NCBI GenBank assembly: GCA_006384855.1
Contig: VCJN01001132.1
Location: 62,001 to 126,000, forward strand
From: Tetraselmis striata
Lineage: Eukaryota > Chlorophyta > Chlorodendrophyceae > Chlorodendrales > Chlorodendraceae
Length of the DNA: 64,000 nucleotides
Direction of reading: 5' to 3'
Shown: in pieces, positions 11,301 through 19,735 of the stretch
Numbering within the stretch: position 1 is the first letter of the stretch
Layout: each line of letters opens with the position of its first letter
Notes under the pieces: generated by a model
What the model saw: only the letters and a program-made list of their open reading frames with translations
Databases searched by the model: none
Told to the model about the DNA's origin: nothing
Translations under genes and position numbers: made by a program

Positions 11301-11629
11301 GCGTGGCTCATCGGCATCGCCTGCTGCGACAGCTTGAGTGGATGCATCAGCGGTGGCCCCTGCAACTTCCTCGCAATGCGTTCGAGAAGTGCTTCGCTCT
11401 TAGCGACGAGTTGGAGCATGACGTGGAGCACATCACAGCACCAGCCATCCTGAGGCACCTGCCGGAGCTGGACGAGCTACGCGCAGAGCCGCCCTGCCAG
11501 GACGTGTCATCGATGGGCACTCATCATGGACTACGTGGTGCGCGTACTGGAGTGATAGTCCCGTTGGCAGAGGCGATGGGCGAGCTCAACTGCATGTTGG
11601 CCAAGGCACGAGGTGTCAAGGAGTACTAG
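8249..11629 (+). CDS. Gag C-terminal part and aspartic protease of the gypsy element
   Basis: An 1126-codon frame. Near residues 110-135 there is a Cys/His cluster (CEAC...H...C). Near 140-175 a Gly/Arg-rich stretch is followed by a variant zinc-knuckle-like motif, C-x4-C-x3-H-x4-C. Near residue 597 the motif ALLDTGCDYNGV is the active site of a retroviral-type aspartic protease. Residues about 790-880 are very acidic (DSDDEED, DADSDSDEE). It ends at TAG 11627-11629. The same frame stays open straight afterwards into the RT-integrase frame, so a Gag-Pro-Pol readthrough product is likely. Confidence 0.75.
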   Translation: MLASTSSRTSLFLRQSHEDRSDELAAEVERYEDIMRKDEIRMAEALTAAQHFAELTGASAPAAGGGRQHGTSTQEPVITWTMVNGRRVRAQLVVVKDTHHIRPLCEACTKARGRDIFHGANYRECANKFGSTMYVNDAAGGRGGRGGGRGAGRGGRGGHGGGRGDGGAPGGGRGPCWNAWCDGAHNFTECDKPITDPTLIARLKRNQRERERRLAYGQQRGWAMDVETGLSKLEMDLARKAGHMLTGRHDAHVDGAATSSTMADLEAMFSRILEKSQAAHGATGAMRLAVEVPDPFLDCVDTDDHGTLLHGASCVELPVRELREVFFGAPGRAQPVGADWTPESTVPRPRGRPAVLPPGSARNPELRMRQPGWDAQREQLTKQRPQGFEPAVEQEAPVSYEGRRGGGAITSDMLDIRNQQLLQHAKFLGLPVAVVSDMTPEHAARWLEARNTALRGGLETRDHMAVAWETVLQQAVRRFEATARLTWVDYTHLDLTRVSAAAVQSVYGMSLPRVSVPPLSSPSAEPQANIHPVDVVQYGVKPLESRRPLSATSSELQQLREVQRSAYPDYPEYDRHSAFYVDCKLTVIVIGGVRIRMALLDTGCDYNGVHRRVVDCMKPGEADPTLQSMSMQGIGGKMEMQRLVGRISYVINPDTDWERKFEWPSFAILEGDHLPDVILCTSVMAHLGMVIDVGGHTASYRPDPHDRSRHVDVLLKHHNMPKLQVPRRLPHATLAVFASDGPSPGLPSGVGGGEEPDAAANLTSSFSFNSRIELQPDNVSTDAAVQPEQQDDDAELPELVADSDDEEDFVPYWVEEVPDHVANVIASCFTLRASPMDADSDSDEELPGLVEDSSDDDDVYVELTIMTQLEPEVETTLDSEPLAAGACYALRAEGPGADNLQEQDCPSDDEELEDGTAMPSREHEDEMPGWRELRTQRQAAGRLHDSGHTLELLALVRAVPHSTPELTYIIDLDRTGGKEGRAKQGLFLFAGMLSVLFTNLVDGYHYELIQIVDRMLRSVAHRHRLLRQLEWMHQRWPLQLPRNAFEKCFALSDELEHDVEHITAPAILRHLPELDELRAEPPCQDVSSMGTHHGLRGARTGVIVPLAEAMGELNCMLAKARGVKEY

Positions 11630-14600
11630 GCTGCTCCCGCGCAGTATGGATACGTTATCGAGAACGTGATACCGGCCGCGCCGAGCCGGCGCAGCCCTGA
11701 GGTGCAGGAGTTCATCGACTTCATGGCCCGTGTCTTTGGCGAGCCCAACGCGCATCATGCCCACAAATGCGGAGACGCCTCTCTTCGCTCTGCTTTGTGG
11801 TGGACCAACACCTTCACTCAGCACTACTACCAGGCTGTGCAACACGAGTTTGAGCGGCCGCCGCACGAGACCTACGCGCAGATTGTGGAGCGATGCAGCG
11901 GTGGGCTGCTTCGCGCTCAAGTGGCAACGCCCACACGCCCAGGCACAATGCTGGGGGGGCTCAACGTTGCCGGTCGGCGCATGATTTATGCGCCCAAGTC
12001 AGTCAGCACGCCCAACACGCGGACGCAGCGCCTCCGACCTGGGGGGGCGCCCGGCTCAGGAATGGTGGAGGTTGTCGGCATTGACCCGCCGCAATACCGT
12101 CCGTCATCAGCCGTCATGCGTGAGGCGTGCCTTCTCGACAGAGACTATGCTGGCTTCTACACCCGGCAGAAGCTAGGCTTTTCTGAGGAGGAGATGGTGA
12201 TTGCCATCGGAAATGTTTGTGCGCCGACATCGGTGTCGGTCATGAACCGGTGTGCTGTCGCCTATGCGCATGAGCGCAGACATCAACATATGCTGCAAGC
12301 TGTTTGTGCAGCAACGATTGAGGAGGACGCCCCTGCCGGCGCAGCAGTTGAAGATCATTTGGTCAACACGCAAGAGCTGCGCGCCGCACAGCACGAGCTC
12401 CGCCGCTCAACGGCTGCCGCCGTGGAGGCAGAGATGGAGCATGCCATAAACATGGCTACCCTCAAGCAAGGTACTAGAGTGAAACCTCCTGACAACCCAC
12501 GCACAACAGCGCGAGTGACCAAGGCGGGGCGCCGTTGGCTGGAGGAGCAGCGCCAAGCGACTCGAGCGACGGAGCGGGAGGTCGCCAAGGCTCGGCGCCG
12601 TGTGTTGGCAGCTGACCACACAGCCCGAGTTGTTGCCGGCGATCACAAGGCTGCCAAACCAAGACCCCGTCGTGGTAGAGCTGCTACCGGACGCACGACT
12701 GTCAGCGCGGCGTTGACACTTCTGATGTGGCTAGCCCTTTTGGGCCCCGCGTGCTTCGTCGCCGCTGGCGTCGGTTCGCGTGCTGACGCTGGACTGATGG
12801 CAGATGTCTTTGGTGGAGCGCAAGAGCGTCCTGCGTGGGCCACATCACATGTGGACGGTGTTGACGACAAAGCTGCAGCGGACGGATGGAGTCGACGCAG
12901 CCAGGCAGCTCTCGTGAAGTGCTATGCCGCATACGCCAACGAGAAGCATCTCGGTAAGGAATCACCAACGGTGAAGGTAACGAGCAAGCTCATCAACCCC
13001 AAGGACTCCAAGCAGCCTCATCACTGGGCGATATCGGCAGATTGGAAGGACAAGGAGGGCTTCGCAGCACTTATGGACTCAGACCCGGGTTGGTACGCGT
13101 GCGGTCTGGACGACTTGCGTGCCGTTGACGCCGAGCCCTATGACTTCCAGCTGGTCGACTACAACCCAGTCTTCAAGCGCCAGTATCACCTTGCCCATCC
13201 AGAGCAAGAGTGGGCTAACGATTGGGTCAAGAAGTTGGAGAAGGCAGGCATCGTGGGCGAGATCGAGAGCCCTTATGCTGCACCAGTCATCGTGGCGCCG
13301 AAGAAGGACGAGCATGGCGCCTGGACCGATCTTCGCTATGCGGTGGACTATCGTGGGCTCAACGAGCGTACCATCCGCGATCAATACCCGTGCCCGACAG
13401 CGGACGAGCTCATGACGCGCATGGAGGGAGCTTCGCGATTCACCGCGACTGATTGCACGAAGGCGTTTCATCAGCGCCGAGTGTCGGACAAGCCGTCCGG
13501 ACCCGATGGATTGTCAGCGCAGCAACGCCTCGCGTTCCATGCAGGCAATCGGCTGCTAACCTTCAAACGCATGCCCTTCGGACACAAGAACTGCGTGGCA
13601 GCATGGCAGCGCGTTGTGGATCAAGCGCTCGCTGGTTTGGACTTCGCAGTCGCCTTCGCGGACGATGTACTGATTTTCAGTCATGACGATGAGCAGGAGC
13701 ACATGCGCCGTGTGCGCATTGTGTTTGATCGACTCAAGGCCCGGGGAGTGCAGGTCTCTCCACCCAAGACACGGCTCGGACTGTCACGAGTGACCTTTCT
13801 TGGTCATATTGTCAGCGGCGCAGGCGTGGAGCCTATGGCTGACAAGGTGGAGGCCATCAACTCTCTTCCGGCGCCGAAGAATGTCAGTGATGTGCGCCAT
13901 TTCCTCGGGATGGCCACCTACTACTGCCGTTTCTTGGAGAGCTTCTCGCTTGTGAAGGCACCTTTGACAGCGTTGACCAAGAAGGATGCGCCGTGGAAAT
14001 GGGGCGCAGCCGAGCAGCAATCTTTCGACGCCATCAAGGCCATGCTGGTTTCGGCGCCGGTGCTGCGCCATCCTGATTGGTGTCGCCCGTTTGTGCTGCA
14101 CACCGATTGGTCCCGAGCTGGAGTAGGAGCGTGCCTTTCGCAGGTGGACGACAATGGCGTGGAGTATGCCGTGTCTTTTGCGTCGCGCATGAACACCCCA
14201 GTGGAGGCAGACCTGTCTAGCTACGAGGGAGAGGTCGGCGCAGTCGTGTGGGCTGTTCAACGCTTCCGCTACTACCTGTATGGCAACCACTTCCAGCTCA
14301 TCACTGACTGCAAGGCCATGGAGTGGCTGCGGACGACAGCAAGGCTGCGAGGCAAGCTTGCTAGGTGGAGCCTCATCCTTGCGGAGTACGACTTCAGTAT
14401 CAAGCACCGTCCGGGCAAGGACAACACCGTGCCGGACTTGCTCAGTCGGCGTCCAATGCCAGCGGAGCCAGTAAGGGCCACCTCGGAAGCCGCCGGCACC
14501 GCCACTGCAATCGCCACTCAGAGGAGGTCGCCAGCCGCGATGGCTGATGCGTCGGCTATGTTTGGTGGCTGCTCACCCAGCAAGTGCCTTGGAAGGACGC

Positions 14601-16129
14601 CCGCGCTACCCTCGGCACACGCAGCGTTTGCAACACAGTGTATCGCAATGGCCTTCACGGCAGGTGTCTACGCTAGCCAGGAGCTTCATTGGCCTACCCG
14701 GGACGTGTGGAGCAGCCCGGTGGCTATCTCTTACCTGCGAGGTGAGACCACGCCAGCCGACGTGTCAGTGGAGGTGTGGCAGCAGCTTGTGCGCCGCTGC
14801 GCCAAGTACAGCTGGCACAACGACAAGGTGTGGCTGCACACTGGAGACACTGCCCGTGAGGTGCCCAAGCCTGAAGAGCGACCGGACGCGATTCGCCGAG
14901 TGCACGCCAGCATCGGCCACCTTGGCCGGGACCGCACTTACCAAGTGTTGGCCCGCCACTTTGTATGGCCGGGCATGCACAAAGACGTCGGCGCCATGGT
15001 CAAGCAGTGCCGCGCTTGCGATCGCGTCAAAGCGTCGTTCAACCAGAAGCACGATCGTCTCAAGCCCATGCCACTGTTTGGGCTCTTCTATCGCTTCAGC
15101 GTGGACTCAGCCGGACCGCTGCCGACTAGCAGCGAGGGCCACAAGTACGTGATCGTCATCGTGGAGCACTTCAGCAAGTGGATCGAGCTGGTGCCTGTCC
15201 GCGACCTCGAGGCGTCTACGACTGCCAAAGCGTTCCATGAGCGCGTGTTGGCCCGTTATGGAGCACCAGTGGAGGTCGTCACAGACAATGGCACTGAATA
15301 CCAAGGCGCGTTCCGCGAGCAGTTGGAGCGCCATGGCATTCAGCCCGTGGACATTCCGCCAGGGCATCCCCAAGCCAATGGCATGGCCGAGCGCATCGTT
15401 CAAGTCTTGAAGGTGGCACTTCGGAAAGTTGTGCCAACCCTCGGCACTGCCTCTTGGCACTCGTGGATGCCAGTGATCGAGTTTGGCTATCGTGTCAGCA
15501 AGCAAGCAACAACCGGCTACAGCCCGTACTTTCTTCTGTTTGGCCGTGATCATGTGGCACCGGACCAGGTTCGCGCGCTACTGGAGGAGCCGGTCGACAT
15601 GGACAACGACATTGCAGTCATCAACCTAATCACACAGCGGGCTGATATGCTGAGGGCTGCCATGCCTAAGGCATTCGAGAGGGCGCTGCAAGCTCAACAG
15701 CGCGATGTGGTACGCTACCGCAAGGTTCGGCGCGGCGATGTGCAGCCTCGGCGCCACCGCTTCGAGATCGGCAGCTACGTCTACGTGGCGCAGCCCCCGC
15801 TCAACACCCTGGACGTCCGTACCGCCCGCACCATCCTGCGTGTTGTGGAGATCTTGGAGTCCGGATGGCTGCGTTTATCCGGATCCGACGGCAACGAGAT
15901 TCAAGTGCACATGGACAACTGCGCGCCGTGCCACTTGTCCAACCTTGTGCCGGCGCGGTACGGCCGCGGCATGCCAGCATGCAAAGGTTGTGGCAGCGAC
16001 AGCATTGCAGCCCCACGACTCATCTGTGACAAGTGCCAAGCCATGTGGCATGTGGCGTGCGCCAAGGCAGAGTTACATCCTGGCGAGGAGTGGCTATGCC
16101 CGGACTGCGCGCCGCCACTACGCCGCTGA
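11630..16129 (+). CDS. Pol: reverse transcriptase, RNase H, integrase, PHD finger
   Basis: The frame continues from the preceding ORF through one TAG and has no ATG until about 11720. Its N-terminal 400 residues are unassigned and include a hydrophobic run (ALTLLMWLALLGPACFVAA, near 12710-12770). RT follows, with YAVDYRGLNERT near 13340 and catalytic FADD at 13655-13666. RNase H begins at VLHTDWS near 14095. Integrase has the HHCC zinc site (HASIGH...CRAC, about 14900-15020) and a D,D-35-E core (SVDSAG, VTDNG, MAERIV; 15100-15390). The C-terminus, 15978-16125, has Cys and His spacing of a C4HC3 PHD finger (CKGCG...CDKC...H...C...CPDC). It ends at TGA. Confidence 0.9.
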   Translation, partial: AAPAQYGYVIENVIPAAPSRRSPEVQEFIDFMARVFGEPNAHHAHKCGDASLRSALWWTNTFTQHYYQAVQHEFERPPHETYAQIVERCSGGLLRAQVATPTRPGTMLGGLNVAGRRMIYAPKSVSTPNTRTQRLRPGGAPGSGMVEVVGIDPPQYRPSSAVMREACLLDRDYAGFYTRQKLGFSEEEMVIAIGNVCAPTSVSVMNRCAVAYAHERRHQHMLQAVCAATIEEDAPAGAAVEDHLVNTQELRAAQHELRRSTAAAVEAEMEHAINMATLKQGTRVKPPDNPRTTARVTKAGRRWLEEQRQATRATEREVAKARRRVLAADHTARVVAGDHKAAKPRPRRGRAATGRTTVSAALTLLMWLALLGPACFVAAGVGSRADAGLMADVFGGAQERPAWATSHVDGVDDKAAADGWSRRSQAALVKCYAAYANEKHLGKESPTVKVTSKLINPKDSKQPHHWAISADWKDKEGFAALMDSDPGWYACGLDDLRAVDAEPYDFQLVDYNPVFKRQYHLAHPEQEWANDWVKKLEKAGIVGEIESPYAAPVIVAPKKDEHGAWTDLRYAVDYRGLNERTIRDQYPCPTADELMTRMEGASRFTATDCTKAFHQRRVSDKPSGPDGLSAQQRLAFHAGNRLLTFKRMPFGHKNCVAAWQRVVDQALAGLDFAVAFADDVLIFSHDDEQEHMRRVRIVFDRLKARGVQVSPPKTRLGLSRVTFLGHIVSGAGVEPMADKVEAINSLPAPKNVSDVRHFLGMATYYCRFLESFSLVKAPLTALTKKDAPWKWGAAEQQSFDAIKAMLVSAPVLRHPDWCRPFVLHTDWSRAGVGACLSQVDDNGVEYAVSFASRMNTPVEADLSSYEGEVGAVVWAVQRFRYYLYGNHFQLITDCKAMEWLRTTARLRGKLARWSLILAEYDFSIKHRPGKDNTVPDLLSRRPMPAEPVRATSEAAGTATAIATQRRSPAAMADASAMFGGCSPSKCLGRTPALPSAHAAFATQCIAMAFTAGVYASQELHWPTRDVWSSPVAISYLRGETTPADVSVEVWQQLVRRCAKYSWHNDKVWLHTGDTAREVPKPEERPDAIRRVHASIGHLGRDRTYQVLARHFVWPGMHKDVGAMVKQCRACDRVKASFNQKHDRLKPMPLFGLFYRFSVDSAGPLPTSSEGHKYVIVIVEHFSKWIELVPVRDLEASTTAKAFHERVLARYGAPVEVVTDNGTEYQGAFREQLERHGIQPVDIPPGHPQANGMAERIVQVLKVALRKVVPTLGTASWHSWMPVIEFGYRVSKQATTGYSPYFLLFGRDHVAPDQVRALLEEPVDMDNDIAVINLITQRADMLRAAMPKAFERALQAQQRDVVRYRKVRRGDVQPRRHRFEIGSYVYVAQPPLNTLDVRTARTILRVVEILESGWLRLSGSDGNEIQVHMDNCAPCHLSNLVPARYGRGMPACKGCGSDSIAAPRLICDKCQAMWHVACAKAELHPGEEWLCPDCAPPLRR

Positions 16130-16253
16130 CGCTGCAGCATAATATGCTGCCACCCTACAAGTTATCTTCAAATCATCAGTCATCATCATCTTTTCTTCAT
16201 GTCGTCAGCCGCGCACTTCCGTCTTGGACTCAACACCTGTGGAGTTGAGTGGG

Positions 16254-16314
16254 AGTATGGAGTGCGGCGCCGACAGTTTACCATCACCACCCCATTTCTC
16301 TTTTTCCTGCGACA
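16254..16314 (+). repeat. 61-nt block X, internal copy before the 3' LTR
   Basis: It starts AGTATGGAGTGCGGCGCC and ends CCTGCGACA, 2 nt before the LTR. An identical copy starts at 17376, the first base after the LTR. The plus strand here is pyrimidine-rich, so an ordinary polypurine tract is not seen next to the 3' LTR. Confidence 0.85.
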
Positions 16315-16316
16315 AT

Positions 16317-17375
16317 TGTCACAGCGTACAACGTTTCAGCGTACGCATGCGCGCGTACATGGACTTGCTTACTTGGCATACCGGCGAATACTCGTCGCCT
16401 GTCATACGGGTATCAATTTTAGTACTTGCATTACTGCGTTGTATGTGTATGCCTGATGTCCAAGCGAGCAGTCACCCATGGCGCAACGACCAACTGTCTA
16501 TCGCTCAGCTCTCACACCTAGAACCACCGACAGACCTAGGGCCCGTACCAACGGCTAACTGCCGCCAACCACGGCGCCCGTGCAGACCAATAGCGCGTGG
16601 GAAGGCCTAGGGGCTTAGTCGGCTCGCGCGCCCGCGGGATGCTTTAGCATCCTGTCGGCGCGCTGCCCGCCCACTCTTTGGCTTTCCAAACGTCTCATCC
16701 CACCCATCTTGTAACCACGCTACTACACCACAAACACCTCGACTCTGTGCACATCACACTTGCACGTGCCTCGTCTATTATATTGCTGTCCATCAAGGGC
16801 AGTACAACCTGCTGTCGAGCTGCGAGTGATATCGCGCAGCAAGCAACGGTGGTGAGTCGCGGTTACGCCTGTGTTGTTTGCGTCGTGACGCCCGTCTTGC
16901 TTTTACCTCCTGTGAACCCGTCGTACCGACTGCCTGGACTTGTCGACCGACCGACCGACCGATTAGCGTACCGAACGTGCCTGATGAGCACTTGCTTGCT
17001 TGTTGCCATATGCGAGCAGTCGGTACTACGCGTCGTCGTCGTCGAGTCGTGTCGTGATACCGTACGCGTACGCATATGCGCGCGTGCGGGCACTCGTAGT
17101 CCATTCGCGAGAGGCATGTCGTGCGGCACAGGGTGAGGAGTGCTTGACGTATTTCGCGTCGATCGACCACACACACACACACCTCTGTCACGCCGAGTAA
17201 CCAAGCAACTCGCACGCGTGTGTAGTGCCGGCCAATAGGGCCGATGGCACTGTGAGACGCACTTCTACTGGATGGAGTCATAGGAACCGAGGCCAAGAGT
17301 CAGCAAGTCTTAGACAGAGACTTAGAGGCCAGGACACGTACATAAGACCACATGCCTAGGAGTCTGTTAGGCGAT
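16317..17375 (+). repeat. 3' LTR
   Basis: This is a direct repeat of 5908-6957 with extra TATAT-type and GGAT-type insertions of 5 and 4 nt. It ends exactly where the second copy of block X begins. Confidence 0.9.
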
Positions 17376-17436
17376 AGTATGGAGTGCGGCGCCGACAGTT
17401 TACCATCACCACCCCATTTCTCTTTTTCCTGCGACA
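17376..17436 (+). repeat. 61-nt block X, copy outside the 3' LTR
   Basis: Identical to 16254-16314 and directly joined to the LTR end. Sequence beyond it (CAAGCCGAGTAAAAGC) is unrelated to the element. It points to a rearranged 3' flank. Confidence 0.85.
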
Positions 17437-18359
17437 CAAGCCGAGTAAAAGCGGGCCGCTGACTACTGGTGTGCATTTCAAAAAGGCCAGTACCCAACCC
17501 ACCGCTAAAACTTTTATTGCCCCCAAAAAAAGCAGCACTACAAGATTAGCAATACAGTACAAGCCGCCTACAGGCGGCCCGCATCCCGCACGAGGCCGCG
17601 CAGGTCGGGCCGGTCGTCAGGTCTACGGCGCGAATCGCCATGCCCGCCGCCTGTACCGGCACCGGACGCCGGACGCCGTCGTTCGACCGTCGCCCGTCCG
17701 TCGACGGACCTCGGGCCCCGGGTCGGCGGACTGCCCCCGCACCGCGGCGACCCCTTTTTACAGCATCATTTTACAGCCAATACTTGGACCACCGTATAGT
17801 CGATGTATAAATTAAGAGGGCACGTCTTGCTTGCTGATTCAGCAGTAAAAACGCGCTGCGGTACCGCGTTATTTTGGCGTATCAGACGGATATATGATGT
17901 GCCTGGGCTAGAATACACGCGCATCCATTCAGAACCCAACCGTCCTCGTTCATGTACCGTGAAATCAAACGACCGAAGACCGAACGTATGACGGTTCATA
18001 CACGAAGCGCGTATGACGGAGGACGGACGGAGGACATTCGTGATTTTTGCAGTATGTTTCCGGTATAATTCACGATATATTCGTCTTAGTCGCAGGATTT
18101 TTACGGACTGTGGTCGGAGTGCCTAGAAATCAAACGAGCAATCATCGAATGTATGACGGTCCATTCACGAAGACGCAGCACACGAGGACGGAGGACGGAG
18201 GACGGAGAACGCATAAAAATCCGTGATAAAACCGTATTGGGACTGGTATCGATTCTCTCGTATTACAGGCGATTTCGGACGCGGTCCTTTTCCTCCGCTC
18301 AACCCAAGAGGTAGGGGAGCTAATTTTCCTGCTCCGCTCAACCCAAGAGGTAGAGGAAC
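17437..18359. other. Non-coding repeats between two mobile elements
   Basis: No gene is seen. Around 17960-18050 and 18125-18235 a degenerate repeat of about 165 nt occurs twice: each copy has GAAATCAAACGA, TATGACGGT-CCAT or TTCAT, ACGAAG, runs of GGACGGAGGAC and CGTGAT. At 18295-18358 a unit CTCCGCTCAACCCAAGAGGT is present twice in tandem. An inverted trace of it is at about 5728-5748. Confidence 0.55.
17560..17590 (-). repeat. Hairpin tail of a retroelement, copy 3 (inverted)
   Basis: Read on the minus strand this is the same 31-nt motif as at 3839, with a perfect stem GCCGCC-TGTA-GGCGGC. A-rich sequence downstream on the minus strand contains AATAAAAG. No RT frame is recognisable next to it. 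Confidence 0.55.
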
Positions 18360-18659
18360 TGATCTAAACTAGTTTATGGGGTTTCCCTCATTGACCTAAC
18401 CGCTTTTTAGCTACAAGTGCTGCTCAGTGGTACGGGAACTAGGCATCTGTTGTTGCGCCCTTTTTGGGTGCAGCACGAGTAGACATAAAAACAGCCAGAA
18501 CAGCTGAGCCTGCCATCTTCCTGTTTTCGCTGCGTTCCACGCAGCGATGTAAAAACTGTCTCGTAACCAGTTGCGAACAAGGTCACTCCAGGTTGTTCAA
18601 GACCACACCCGGCTCGCCATCCGAGTGTGATATTCTCGTCCGTACGTCCGTGCGTTACT

Positions 18660-19518
18660 ATGTCAGATGGAGAAGAACCCGTCGCTGAGCCGACGCTAAA
18701 GTCGTTGCAAGCAGATGTGCGTGCATTGGCTACGGCTGTAGCTCAATTGACGGCTCGTGAGCGTGTTGTTGATGGAGAAGGGGCACATGGCTCTCGCTCC
18801 GGGCAGCGCATCGCGGGACAGCCGACAGGCAGCGGGGGAGCCGCAGAGCGCCCCGAGTTGCTAGAGCTAGCCCAGAGCGGCCATGTCGGAGCAAAATCCG
18901 TGAGTGCCGAGGATGACTACCTCGCGGTGCCAGAATTACTGCAGAGAGCAGAATCTGGTTATGAGGCCGTTCGACCGGTCGGTCAGCCGAGTGCCTGGAC
19001 TCTTTCCCTTGAGCACCGACCTAACGAACGAGTACCTCAAGCAGGATGACCGGCGTCTGCCGGCCCAGGAGGAGTATTTGTGGATGTCGTGTTTCGGGGC
19101 CCACATGGCCGCGCTTTTCGTGGCTCTCGACGAGCTACTGCCCTACGTCCCTGCCACCAACCAGGACTTCACCCCCTACCTCGCGAGAGCTCGGAACCAC
19201 GCCGAGGCCATCGACAAGGCGTTTCGGTTTCGTTTGGCCTTCCTGCGGAGGCTAAACGAGATCAAGCGTGTGCACGGTGACCAAGGTGTTTTGGATGTGC
19301 TGCGAGCCCAACACTTTCAGCCTGCTTCGGAGCATTTGGGTTCCGCGATCTTTGGGGACCTCATGCGGGACTACGAGCGCCGTGTCTTCGAGGCGACCGT
19401 TGCCAGCAGCGCGAAAGCAACCGCTACTGCTCGAGTGGTGGCTGCAGCTGCCGGTCGCGGGCGTGGACGAGGACGTGGCGGTGGACGTGGGCGTGGCCGC
19501 GAAGGTGAGCACGAGTGA
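18660..19518 (+). pseudogene. Gag-like ORF1 of the tyrosine-recombinase element, frameshifted
   Basis: It starts at ATG 18660 (MSDGEEPVAEPTLKS) with a coiled-coil-like N-terminus. That frame closes at 19049. From about 18975 the plausible protein runs in another frame (LTNEYLKQDDRRLPAQEEY ...) to TGA 19518 and ends in an RG-rich tail ([17 protein letters not shown]), typical of nucleic-acid-binding Gag proteins. One frameshift near 18970-18990 joins the parts. No enzyme motif is seen. Similar ORF1 proteins occur in DIRS-type elements, which is the basis for the name. Confidence 0.55.
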
Positions 19519-19735
19519 CGGTGTGGGGCGCCTTTCGTCGGAGCTGCTGGAGCTTTGCGAGGCCACCTTTCGGTGACCGCCGCAAGACGCACCCTTGCAG
19601 CTCAACGGCGAGATGAGCGCCCCGTGTTAGGGCCTGACCCCCCCACTTTACAGACTTCCTTTGGAACTTCCTCGGTGCGGCGCTTCTCACATACAGCTAC
19701 AGCCGAGTGCGGCTCAACCATCCGCACACCTGCAC

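Larger units (their letters stand above)
5908..17375 (+). mobile_element. Full-length Ty3/gypsy-type LTR retrotransposon
   Basis: The element is 11,468 bp with LTRs of 1050 bp (5908-6957) and 1059 bp (16317-17375). The LTRs differ by a 5-nt and a 4-nt indel and about ten substitutions, roughly 1 percent, so the insertion is fairly young. The order gag, protease, RT, RNase H, integrase marks it as Ty3/gypsy type. Three odd features are described separately: a self-complementary primer-binding site, a stop codon between the protease and RT frames, and a PHD finger at the end of integrase. LTRs start with TG but end in GAT, not CA. No target-site duplication is seen, and the right flank repeats the internal 3' end. 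Confidence 0.9.

Noticed and set aside
18020..18220. GGACGGAGGAC repeats considered as a CRISPR-like array
   Set aside because: The repeats are degenerate, directly adjoining and have no unique equal-length spacers. The setting is eukaryotic.
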